A stretch of 64,000 nucleotides of DNA from assembly GCF_000003815.2 (NCBI RefSeq), contig NC_049988.1, forward strand, positions 15,199,335-15,263,334, in the 5' to 3' direction. Position 1 is the stretch's first letter; each line of letters starts with the position of its first letter. Positions 27,822-45,386 of the stretch are shown piece after piece. The stretch comes from Branchiostoma floridae (Eukaryota > Chordata > Leptocardii > Amphioxiformes > Branchiostomatidae). The notes beneath the pieces are model-generated. The model worked only from the letters and a program-made list of their open reading frames with translations, did not search any database and had not been told where the DNA came from. Position numbers and translations under genes: made by a program.

Positions 27822-27925
27822 TATTCTCCAAGCAGAGGTTGAGTCGCGGAGATATAGTAGTAGTCGGGATTTTACCGGCTCCCGCGACTCAACATCTCCG
27901 CGACTCAACCTCTGCTTGGAGAATA
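27822..27925. repeat. Perfect 32-bp inverted repeat around a 40-bp loop
   Basis: The arms 27822-27853 and 27894-27925 are exact reverse complements, starting TATTCTCCAAGCAGAGGTTG. The inner loop repeats part of the arm (CGCGACTCAAC). The same end word, CCTCTGCTTGGAGAATA, occurs alone at about 41619, so this looks like a MITE or a solo terminal-repeat family. Confidence 0.85.
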
Positions 27926-28029
27926 GTCTTGTCCGTGAATATTTTTAGACCACACATCTTTACCCCACGAATCAGAGGCATCCTCGGCATGCCACAAACA
28001 GGAAGTCTGTCACGTGACTTCCCAGAACG

Positions 28030-28137
28030 ATGGCGTCTGTTCCGTATCCTAGCAACAGCCCCAGACAAGGCTACGTAGGTTCAGGAGGGGAACTTTCCCC
28101 TGGTTTATTTTTAGGCCAAGTGCGTGAGTCATGTTAA
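28030..28137 (+). CDS. Short ORF or first exon upstream of the receptor (tentative)
   Basis: A 35-codon frame starts at an ATG in good context (A at -3, G at +4) and begins MASVPYPSNSPRQGYVG. It sits about 1.2 kb upstream of the receptor exon and just before a candidate splice donor at 28257. It could be an upstream ORF in the receptor's 5' UTR, the first coding exon of something else, or chance. No function is inferred. Confidence 0.2.
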   Translation: MASVPYPSNSPRQGYVGSGGELSPGLFLGQVRESC

Positions 28138-28256
28138 ACTCTGGTGGACTTCTGTGTGGTTCACACTATAGCTGTTGCTTACGATAAGGGGAGCTGTTTC
28201 GAGTTTAGTCGCTGCTTCTTGTAGTGTCTTTGGGTACGTTGAGCTCAAGTCTATCG

Positions 28257-29192
28257 GTAAGTTGGCTTTAAGGTTTTAGCTGATATCATATTAGAGGTAC
28301 GTTAATTCACGTGACTTTGGGATATGGTCCTTAACACGTTGTTCTTTTTTGCTCGATTCTGATATAATGATTTGCGTGCTTCTATATGAAAAGAAAACCC
28401 AGGTTATTCAAACATAGTGTTTCTTGTCTGGGGAATCTACCAGTGATGTTCGATTCTTTTGTTAGCTTGTTTGTCAGTTATAACTATGTATTGGTGTGCA
28501 GGCCTAAACGTGAGAGGGAAAGGGTGTATGATTCCACATTGCGACCTTCAGTTTCCTCTCAAATAAGTTTGCAGTTTTCTTACAAATATAAATCTTATAG
28601 TTTAAGGAATATACTATGAAGGCAACTAGTGCCCTGTTGTAGACTTGTACTTCTCTATGACTGTCTAGTCTACATTTGTGAGCACCCGTTTCCTTCAATT
28701 TAGTGAGTTTATTTCCGTGTATATATCTTCTACTTGCGACCTCTTTGTTTCTTTTCCTTGATCCTACTTTTGGTTTCAGTTTTAGGGTTGTAGAAATCAA
28801 TGGACGAGGAAGTAGTGTTCTTATAGCTGTGTAGGTACAGCTAGTTCACCTTTATCCACGGGGTAACCTATATCCGTTGTTTTTAATGGAACTAGGATAT
28901 TTAGGGATATCAAGTCGACGGGCAGTGGTTTCAAATTGTATTATTTTCAATATGCAAAAAGATATTATAAATATTACAGAAACCATCGTCAGTCAGCTTG
29001 ATGTCCCTAAATACCTTTTTTTTTCAAACAACGGATATAGGTTACCCCGTGGATAAAGGTGAGCTAGCTTTACATACATTTGTATAAGCTTTCCACGATG
29101 CCAGGAACTTAAATGCGTTGTCTTTTAGATTGAATGTTGCATCTTTGTTCTTTAAATATTAATTTATTCTTTTCATATCTATTTTTCTACAG
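28257..29192 (+). other. Candidate 5'-UTR intron of the receptor gene
   Basis: A consensus donor (ATCG followed by GTAAGT, GT at 28257) and a strong pyrimidine-rich acceptor (CTATTTTTCTACAG, ending 29192) lie upstream of the receptor ATG. A stop codon directly precedes the frame at 29228-29230. The upstream exon would therefore be non-coding for the receptor. A hairpin transposon copy lies inside this intron. Confidence 0.4.
28843..29065. mobile_element. Hairpin MITE, copy A (upstream of receptor)
   Basis: The left arm AGTTCACCTTTATCCACGGG then GTAACCTATATCCGTTG is matched by an inverted right arm ending at about 29065. The core holds a second inverted pair (GTGGTTTCAAATTG and its partner). 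The same ends occur in copies B (30546-30754) and C (55316-55627). The element has no coding capacity. Confidence 0.85.
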
Positions 29193-29272
29193 GTGTCTAC
29201 AGGCGCGTTCATCCTGAACAGGTAGAGTAGGTGGGACTTCCGAGACGTCATCGCGAGGGAGAACTGTCCATC

Positions 29273-30505
29273 ATGACGTTGCCTAGCAACAACAGCCCTT
29301 CGGCGATGACCACGCCCAGTGCGGTGTCCTTTTCATCCATCAACTCGACGAATGTCACGAACTTCACGACGATGTCCCCGAACGGTACCGAAGTCTGCAA
29401 AAACGACGAGGGAGGAGTCGTCCAAATCGTCGGGATAGGGGTGTCGATCCTCATCATACTAGAAAACATCTTAGTCATCTGGGCTATCGCGAGAAACAGG
29501 CGAGACTTCAGAAAAGTCACGTATTACTTCATAGGGAACCTCGCCATAGCAGACGCCTTGGCAGGGGTCGTGTTCTTGTACACCTTCTTGGTAAACGACC
29601 TCCTTAAAGTCGCGGACTCGCGAGAGGGTTGGATAGCAAGAAAGGGTTTTCCTGTAGCCTTCTTCGTGGCCTCGTTGCTTAGCCTAGTCCTTGTGTCTAT
29701 AGACCGCTACGTGCAATTCGTGTACCCGATGAAGTACAAGAACCTCCTGACGAAACACTGCTGCAAGATCTTCATCGTCGTCATGTGGATCCTGTCGCTG
29801 GTGTTCGTCATCACGCCCCTAGCGGGTTGGAACTGCATCACAGCCAACTGCACGTGCAAGGAGGGTCCGTACGCTTGCCCGGACGCCACTTGCTCCCTCG
29901 CCGTGCCGCCTTTTACCAAGAGCTACGGCATCACGTGCGTAGTTGTCTTCCTGGCCAGTTTAGTCGTCATCATGTTCTGTTACACCGGAGTCTACGTGTC
30001 CGTCAGCCGACACCTTAAACGCATGGCCACCTACACGTTTACCGCAGCCACAGTCAAACTCACCGAAGTCACCGACACCGCCGTGCAAGAGGCCCCTCGG
30101 CAACGCATGTCGGACATTCGCCTGGCTAAAGCCCTGGCTATCGTCCTCGGGGTCTTCCTCGCCTGTTGGTTTCCCGTCATTTTCCTCATGTTCATGGACA
30201 TCAGCTCCTGGAGCGACGAAATCCCGTCGTTTAAGAGCCGCGAGCGAATGTTGTTCCTAGCGGACGTCTGTTCTATTCCCGCGTTGTTGAATTCCGCGAT
30301 CAACCCCATCATCTACGCGTGCAGCCTTCGGAAGATGGGCCAGGAACTGAAGTCCCTGCTCTGCTGCATCTTCTGCTGTAAGAAAAAGGCTGTGCCTCGG
30401 CTGTCGAGAAGGGGCTCGGAAACAGCGAGTAGTGAGAGTTTGTACAGAAAGAACAGCGTCCGAAGGAACAACAGCGTTCGGAAAAACCATTTCTCTACTC
30501 TGTAG
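29273..30505 (+). CDS. CNR-like: Cannabinoid-receptor-like class A GPCR, intronless coding exon
   Basis: This 410-residue seven-helix receptor presumably sits in the plasma membrane and couples to G proteins. The N-terminus has four N-glycosylation sequons (N24, N27, N30, N37). TM1 holds ILENILVIW. TM2 holds YYFIGNLAIADALAGV. TM3 ends in DRY (144-146). The GWNC motif is at 185-188, followed by a cysteine-rich second extracellular loop. The loop-3/TM6 segment has DIRLAK (281-286) and CWFP (298-301), and TM7 has NPIIY (344-348). The tail has a CCIFCC cluster, likely palmitoylated, and Ser/Arg repeats. DSRE before TM3, IDRY, GWNC and RM(S)DIRLAK match vertebrate cannabinoid receptors better than the related S1P/LPA receptors. 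There is no TM3 cysteine (W120), as usual in this superfamily. The ATG at 29273 was chosen because the frame upstream lacks another ATG and meets a stop at 29228. An S1P/LPA-like orphan is the main alternative. Confidence 0.85.
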   Translation: MTLPSNNSPSAMTTPSAVSFSSINSTNVTNFTTMSPNGTEVCKNDEGGVVQIVGIGVSILIILENILVIWAIARNRRDFRKVTYYFIGNLAIADALAGVVFLYTFLVNDLLKVADSREGWIARKGFPVAFFVASLLSLVLVSIDRYVQFVYPMKYKNLLTKHCCKIFIVVMWILSLVFVITPLAGWNCITANCTCKEGPYACPDATCSLAVPPFTKSYGITCVVVFLASLVVIMFCYTGVYVSVSRHLKRMATYTFTAATVKLTEVTDTAVQEAPRQRMSDIRLAKALAIVLGVFLACWFPVIFLMFMDISSWSDEIPSFKSRERMLFLADVCSIPALLNSAINPIIYACSLRKMGQELKSLLCCIFCCKKKAVPRLSRRGSETASSESLYRKNSVRRNNSVRKNHFSTL

Positions 30506-30545
30506 GACTTTCTGAGTGTACAGGAACTCACATGAAGCCAATGCT

Positions 30546-30754
30546 AGTTTAGATTTATTCGCGGGGTAACCTTTATCCGTTGTTTTGAAAAACAGTGTAT
30601 AGAGTTTTCAACTCGACTGCAATATTTCTAATATTTTTCAGTACAAACTACTAAGAATATTGCAAGTTGAAACCACTTTCCGTCGACACCATATCCCAAA
30701 ATACCGTTTGTAAAAACAACGGACATAGGTTACCCCCACAGATAAAGGTGAACT
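30546..30754. mobile_element. Hairpin MITE, copy B (just downstream of receptor)
   Basis: It starts about 40 bp after the receptor stop codon. The left arm GCGGGGTAACCTTTATCCGT and right arm (AACGGACATAGGTTACC, then AGATAAAGGTGAACT) are inverted copies. The core again folds back (GCAATATTTCTAAT with its partner). The outermost left end has decayed (AGTTTAGATTTATTC in place of AGTTCACCTTTATCC). Confidence 0.85.
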
Positions 30755-31008
30755 AATGTTACATGTGTAGTCATCTTTTATATGACCAAAGGATATGACA
30801 TCTTCGGGTATTGAAATCTCTATAACCTGTAAATATTGAGTAGTAAAATAGCTTAATTCTATGACGAACTTCACCATTTAAATGTGTAAGAATGACTGTA
30901 AATATTTCAACCGTGTTCGTAAAAACTATTTCTCCGTTCTGAAAGCTTAGGAGTTTGCAAAGCCACACGAAGCTACATGTGCTTTTATGACCAAAAGACA
31001 TGAAACCT

Positions 31009-31218
31009 TTAAGGTGGTATCTCACCGCACTTGGGGCATCGGTGCACTTATTTTCGCCGTTTTTTATAATTTAGATATTGTGTAAAATGTGACTTAAGAA
31101 GACAACAAAATACACAAAACGTAAGAACATTCGTTTTATATCTCTGAAATTCGTTGAACAATCTTCAAAACCTGCAGTGCCGCACCATTGTCCCAAGTGC
31201 AGTGAGATAGCACCTTAA
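31009..31218. mobile_element. Palindromic MITE flanked by TTAA
   Basis: Arms of roughly 35-40 bp, starting GGTGGTATCTCACCGCACTT on the left (from 31013) and ending AAGTGCAGTGAGATAGCACC on the right (to 31214), are inverted copies. Both outer edges abut TTAA (31009-31012 and 31215-31218). TTAA duplication is typical of piggyBac-type transposases, so this is a candidate non-autonomous piggyBac-like element. It has no ORF. Confidence 0.8.
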
Positions 31219-33530
31219 GTTACAGGTACAATTGAAACCTCTACAACCTGTCAGATATAGATTAGCACAAAAGAGAAACAGCTTTGTAGACTTGCGAAAA
31301 GAGAAAAAGCTCCTAGTGGAGAGCTTTAATCATACGTATGTGACAGTTAGAATGTATATATTTCAATCAAAGTATCATAGTTTTATTTCATGACATTACC
31401 AATATGTAATATATACAGTCAAAGTGTGAATCTTTGCTTCGACAAAAGATGTGATAACATATGCTTCAATCAATTATACAGTCATATAAAGGTAATGTAC
31501 ACATTGTAAATATAAAATTGCAAAATATATGTGGCAAGTGTGAGACTGAACCAACCAAAGTTATGTCTGACCAAGCCAAGACTTGAGCTTTTTTCATATA
31601 TTCATTATCTAGAATCCTTCTGACAACTTACATGTAGCGTTAAAAACAGTAATGTAAAACTACTGCCTTTCATGTATATCTATAGTCAGGGTCACTTATA
31701 CAGAAAGTATGGCTTACTGACAAAGATGGAAAACAAGTCACTATGGGAACATGCTGTATAGTACATGTACTTAAAATAGCGCATTAAGATGCAACCATTG
31801 GTCAAGCATAAACTGAAACTTTCTGGAAAAAGGCCAAAGTATACTTGACTCCTAAACATCATTACATTGTACAATAGTTCAAGACATGACCAACAGTGAT
31901 ATATAAATGTTGTGAAGTCATAGAGTACTGTAATTATCAATCACTGCAAATGATGTACAAGTGTAGAGTGGATAGTAGTATATTGTCAACATATACCTAG
32001 TTAGTGGGAACCCAGTATAATACATGTAAGTTAAAGTGGGTTGTTTAGCAACAGTGCTAGCATTTTGTGAAACAGAGTGGTGGTCTGCCTGTAAAACAAA
32101 ATACATAGTGGTATTAACTTCAGTTGTAACTTGGGGATAGTAAAACTTCATTCTGCAATATTCAATAGATAAAAGGGACACAATTGCCGTTTCAGTTTTT
32201 GACCAACTATTTTTGTGTAAACTGCTATATAAACTGCTACTGCTTATTTGTGTCAAATAAACAGACATTAGGCCAGTGTTGAACATTCAGACTCCAGTTT
32301 TCTTTGTCAAAGTTCCAATAAAGTTTCCATGACTTAAAAAGTCCATGAAATTATCGGAATCATTCCATTATACATGTACTTCAATACTCAAGTCACCAAA
32401 TTTGACTACAATTATGACATCTCACTACTAGTGTGCTGCTAGCCCATATATGCCAGTCACGAGACAGTGGGTACAGGAATCATCATAGCCTCATTTATAT
32501 ATTTGTATTTTGCTGTCTGGAGTTACTATGCTCTAAAATATATATCTAGTCATTTATTTATTCCATTACACCCATTACATACAATTTTAATTAATATCAC
32601 ATGAATGTTTATGCAACTATCACAAAGTTAAATTACACCCACCCTTACATACAATCATAATATCACATGTTATACAACTATCACAATGTCATCTTTCCTT
32701 TCTAAGACGAATGTCTTTAACTAAAAGTCTCAAGCAATATTTGAAGCTAAAGTCAAGTGATGTTACATCAGACTCTGTCCTTGGTGCTGAACATGATATC
32801 TAATCATTGGAAAGTTCTTATTTCTTTTGACAAGTTAAAAATCTCCACTGCTCTTGAGACCTACATGTAATAAGGATTTCTGGGTATAACAGATAGTACA
32901 TGTCCTTGGTGCTGAATTACCAGTCACATGTTATGTAATCAAAGAAAATTCTCTTTAAAAAGATGTGTCTTCAGTGTGAAGATTCTGCTGATCTTTCAAC
33001 CAAAGATGTGTAAAAAGTATAGCAGGTGCTTTCCTTGGTGATGAAAAAATTGGTCATATGGTATTGAAGTAGACAGTTCTCTTTGTTCCTTTGTAAAGGC
33101 ATGCATTATGATAATCAAATCCAATTCTATCTTTATTGAAACAACTTGGCAGATATGCGTCTGACTATACGTTGTTCTCACATAATGAGAAGCATTATCC
33201 ATAATCCGCTTAATAATGTGTGAATGATCTAAAAAGCTATAACGTTAAAGACGCCATTAAGACAAATTCAGATTCCTTAACAATCACATCACATTATCAA
33301 TTCAACATAACATTTTCTGATGATGAATTAGTTATCACTTAGACAAATACAGGCTACCAAACCTATGTATGGCAATGATGGTATTTGAAGATCAGATTCA
33401 GATGCAATAATATTTTTAACTGCTAGGCAGCGCTTTTGAACCATTGTGAGTTTGTGCAATAATAGTGGCATGTGAGATAGTTATATGGTAGCAGCTCTTG
33501 ACCACCATGCAGTGTTCCCTCTGTCCACCA
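31219..33530. other. Convergent intergenic region, probable 3' UTRs
   Basis: This AT-rich region lies between the receptor (plus strand) and the CYP4 gene (minus strand). A plus-strand AATAAA occurs at 32256-32261 and another at about 32318. A minus-strand AATAAA (TTTATT at 33132-33137) lies about 400 bp past the CYP4 stop. No additional protein gene is seen. Confidence 0.45.
33132..33137 (-). terminator. Candidate poly(A) signal of the CYP4 gene
   Basis: AATAAA on the minus strand, about 394 bp downstream of the CYP4 stop codon. It is the first canonical signal noticed on that strand. Confidence 0.35.
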
Positions 33531-41175
<7,645 letters not shown>

Positions 41176-44100
41176 GGCTGGACATGTGTAGAAACAAAAC
41201 AAATTGGTAGGAACTTTGTCATCTCATCCTGGCAACTAGGGGTGGTAACGTTACCGGTACAGCATACCAGTACTTAACCGTTTTGGACCAAGATGACTAC
41301 ATGATGACAAAAGTTCTTATAGCCTTGGCATATAATCACACCATGTATTACCAATGCTCAGCCTACTTCCTCTGAGCTATTTCCACGAAACCTAGATTCA
41401 TGTTTATTCTGCAACTAAAAAGATTACTCCCTGGATGCTTTAAAATAGTAAGTCCACCGTTATGATAAGACTTTAATTTGGGATTGACATAACCTAGCTG
41501 ACTGACCAAAAACTTATTATCCAAGCTGAGGTTCTTCTTCTTCTTTTATGCAAAGGAGGCAGTCGTAAGAATTTCCTGCCACTACTTTAATACATGAAAT
41601 GTACTATCCCCGACTGAAACCTCTGCTTGGAGAATACAGACTGTACTTTGGCCGATCGGTCATCGGTCAGGGGTGTCATTCAGAGGTAAACAACGTGATC
41701 TCTGCGACAGCTGTTTTTATATTGGAGGATCAACCTCTTAATTTGTGTCTTGGAAGAAAGAAAGATACTAGAGCGTACTTCTTAACAAGGAAAGTAAGAC
41801 ATACAACGTTTTAACAGTCTTTACGTGCCCCATAAAATCCAAAATCAGTTGAGAGTTCAAAGTACGTACTCTCAGCTGGTAATTTTGATAGCGAGCTCCG
41901 TCACATTTCTCCGAGAAAACAAGCACCGTACCTCCTAGATAATCAAGATTTTGTACGTTTAAAGCTTGGATTACTTGCACATCTTTACGCTACAGAAGAT
42001 GTCAAAATAGAGGCGTTAAGGAGGACGTCTTACCGATGTTACTTTCACTTTCTTGTCCCTCAGCTGTCCACCTCGCCTGGCCAGGTCAGGCTGGGAAACT
42101 CGGCGAGAGGTTAAAGGTCAAGGGTGACGCCTGCTTACCCAAATAAAGTACATTGACAGGACTATCAATTTACGTCTTCTTCTTCTTCTTTCGTTTGAGC
42201 AAGGACGTCATATGAGGTGATTTGAGACTACCAACTTCAACTTGCTGAAGATTTTTGTAGCCTATACACCGACTGTATGTCAATAGGGAATGCTGAATCG
42301 TAAAAAAATGTATCATAGATCATAGGAAAATGGACATAACGTATGAAGGTTTTATGTGTGTTTTCATTCAAGTCTAACGTTAGATAAGTCAAAGAAATAA
42401 GATAAGTTCGTGATGATTTCTACTATCTTTTACAAACAATAAAGGCGATTGATTGGTTGGTCAATTGATCGATCGATATCGATCGAATGGTTGATTGGCC
42501 GATAGATTGATTGTTACAATTTGTAACTCATAACACCTAAAGTATGATTTTATTTCATTGAAAAAAGACAACTCCAAAAGTTTGTGTATGTGTCTCTCTA
42601 TCTTTACTAGCTGTTCACTTTTGTTGCTTTCTTGCTGTTCAAAGTTTCTTGCCTGTTTTGCTTTATTCGTGTAAAAGAAGGACCATGGCAAGGTAATCCT
42701 GTTTGATGTTGTCTTTGTTGTTGTCGTTGTTGCTGTCATCATCTTGTCGTTGCTGTAGTAGATTCGTGCGTTGAAGATGACCTGGTTTCTGAAATGTTCA
42801 AACATTCACCCATTTCATTCTTTTCTCAATCATTTCACAACCTCAAATAACACAACTCTCTCAAGACAATACTTCAAATATCTATACATTGCAACTATTA
42901 CTTTATGTATCTTTACATCAATGCCTTTGGACCAGGTCTTCACTTGTAACGTTGTCGTTGATTGGTAGCACCTTCATGTCATCAGTGACGTCATCACCTC
43001 TGCGGTGTATGACAAGAGGCGCTGACGTCACTGCGTAATAAAGGTACCTCTTCAGTGCTTCAGATGGCGTCCTGTGGTGTCACCGCTCCTCTGTTGTAAA
43101 CATGCTACAGATAAGTCTTTCATTTTATGCTAGTAGTGAAAAAAGTTCCGTCTACCTGCTCTACCATCCATTTACTGTTTCGCAAAAGTCAGTAATACAC
43201 ACCTCTATCCTGAAGAAGATTAAGCTCGATTAACGGCCTGTGATGGAGATGCCAACTCGACAGGGGGAAGTCATGTAGCACGCACGACACCTAGTGGCAC
43301 CCAAGTTTACTGCACCACACGAATGTACTATCCACTACATTTATAGTTATAGAAATCCAATTGCAACAGTTTTATGACAACACATTAGCGAATGGGAATA
43401 TGAAACATCCGGTCAAATCTATAGCGAAAGTCTACCTGTGGTACGACCTAGCCGGTACCTAGATGACCACCATGAACAGGTGATGAGAAGCTGTGAATAT
43501 GTAATACTGTACGTTTTCTCGTTACCATGGTTTCACCATTGTGTTGCACTGGCGTGAGCTCCGCCTTTAAAAAAGTTTTGCGGCGCTGACGTCAATGCGA
43601 GACAAGGGTGAACACATCCCTACTTATTCCAACCATAAGCGTGTCAAGTGCACAAGTTTTTCGACGAATCGTATGGACAATACAATACCAAACGCCAATC
43701 AAAATGCTTATATAATAATAATATAGGCTGTGTATACGGAATATTTATGTTTCATATCACAACTTTGATGGAAAATGAAATAGCCATCTACTATCTAGTG
43801 ATCTTTGACATAGGGATTTTTTGCTTAGGGGTTTTGGATCATAATTCATTGAGAGAATCATTATTCATTAAATCTGATCATGATATCTAAAAATAGGATA
43901 ATTTTTGTTCCTCTTGTATGTACAATCGGCACAGTTTTAACCTTTCAACAGTAATCGTGATCCATTACTTCCTGCTTACCAAATCGTGCGTACCTGAGGT
44001 TTACTCACTTTCTATATCGAGTAGTGACTTCACGCGTCTTTTGCTTTCACATAACACACTGGCGTATAACAAACACTTTCAGGAAATAACACTACGGCCA

Positions 44101-44952
44101 TGTGTTTGTTTTACGAATTCGTGGATATTTCAAGTAAAATGGGGTATTTGAATGGGGTAGGGAATTTCCTGAACAACCTTCGTAACCCCTGCTTCGCCTA
44201 TTGAGTCAGTTAGTCCTAATTCTTAGTGAGCAGTTGAGCTGGTCTCAATCATGATGTTTCTGATCTTGGGCAAAGATATGCTTTCAGAGTTACAATGTAA
44301 CCTGTAACCTTGGAATGGCCTTTGGATCACACCTTGAAATAACCTTCAGGTCTTGTTACGTACGTGGTGACCATTAAGTAAAAAAACGGCGCCGTAGTTT
44401 GAGGATGTCACAATCTCGAGTTTAGGCCTGTACCTGTGTTTAACATGAGACAGGCGCAGACATAAACGCGTGATAAGGACAACAAAAATGACTTCATCAC
44501 ATACTGCACATAGTTTACATAGCGGAGATGATTCAAACTCATCTTATCTGTAACGCTATCTATATAAGTCGGTTTCCCCTTCGGCGTAACACACAAGTTT
44601 CGCAGGCACGTGGCATGGCAGCAGCTGATGACTATGATACTAGTACGTATACTGTGACTGAACCACCTGTCACACCTAACCTTTGCACATCTAGCTGTAA
44701 GCGTTATTCAAAGCTATCTACACTGTGGTAGTAACCTTAACCCTTCACACCGACAATAGTTGTTTGTTTTTCTCTCCAAACCACGAGGAGTGATCACAAC
44801 TGAGTCTATGGCAATAAGAAAGAAGCACAAAATTCAGCCAAAACACCAACAACAAGTCTTATGGCTATGGAGGCTAGATACTGGACTGCCAAACGCAAAG
44901 AGGGCCGCCATACAAAAATGTTGCTAACAAAGTAAGAATTACTGTCACTCAC
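41176..44952. other. Intergenic stretch upstream of CYP4
   Basis: This region presumably contains the CYP4 promoter and 5' UTR, but no TATA box or initiator was identified with confidence. A solo CCTCTGCTTGGAGAATA word at about 41619 matches the arms of the 27822 palindrome. A GATC/GATT-rich simple stretch is at about 42440-42510. No other gene is supported. Confidence 0.4.
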
Positions 44953-45165
44953 AGCAGTTCAGTATGTTCTAACGGAAAATAAAACATGCTCTCTGCCCCT
45001 TGAGCGTCAACAAATAGTAACTCTTCGTTCAAAAGGTTTACACAAGACAGTTCGCCTTTGTCAACATAGCGTACAGAGCTCACATCTCTCCCGTGTGGCC
45101 ATGCTGTCATGCCCCAGCGTTGGTCTGAGATGTTTCGTCTGTCCCAAAGTCGTAATAACTCACCT
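44953..45165 (-). CDS. Candidate internal exon, WD40-like (tentative)
   Basis: The minus strand has a pyrimidine-rich acceptor (TTTTTGTCTGCTCCAG, exon from 45165) and a GTGAGT donor after 44953. Between them is an open frame reading GELLRLWDRRNISD, then RDVSSVRYVDKGELSC, then ELLFVDAQGAES. The LRLWDRR string and the strand-turn-strand pattern resemble a WD40 blade. The exon length is a multiple of three. I could not find partner exons, so the gene model is incomplete. A fragment of a WD-repeat gene or a chance frame are both possible. Confidence 0.3.
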
Positions 45166-45185
45166 CTGGAGCAGACAAAAACATC

Positions 45186-45374
45186 GTGACCACAGCAGGT
45201 ATCGTACGACAGGTTTTCGATGGTCAAAAATCGGGAGACATTCTTGGAACAGTTGCGGATGCGTCGTACAAGGTTCAGAACACTGTGAACTGCTTCAAAA
45301 ACAAGATAGACAGACACATCGAAGCCGTACTTGACGGAGGAGCGACAGTGGGCTACCCGCCTTCCAGCTCCTGA
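45186..45374 (+). CDS. Candidate terminal exon on the plus strand (tentative)
   Basis: A plus-strand frame running to the stop at 45372-45374 has strong purine-first codon bias. It reads QKSGDILGTVADASYKVQNT, then CFKNKIDRHIEAVLDGG, then GYPPSSS. The spacing of hydrophobic residues suggests an amphipathic helix. No good acceptor or upstream exon was found. The frame starts with GTG, so it cannot be a complete gene. An antisense frame is also open, which weakens the case. Confidence 0.25.
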   Translation: MTTAGIVRQVFDGQKSGDILGTVADASYKVQNTVNCFKNKIDRHIEAVLDGGATVGYPPSSS

Positions 45375-45386
45375 CCACGGGGGCAC

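Noticed and set aside
29248-30541. Several minus-strand and out-of-frame ORFs of 70-94 codons
   Set aside because: They are shadows of the GPCR coding sequence, which has full family motifs in one plus-strand frame.
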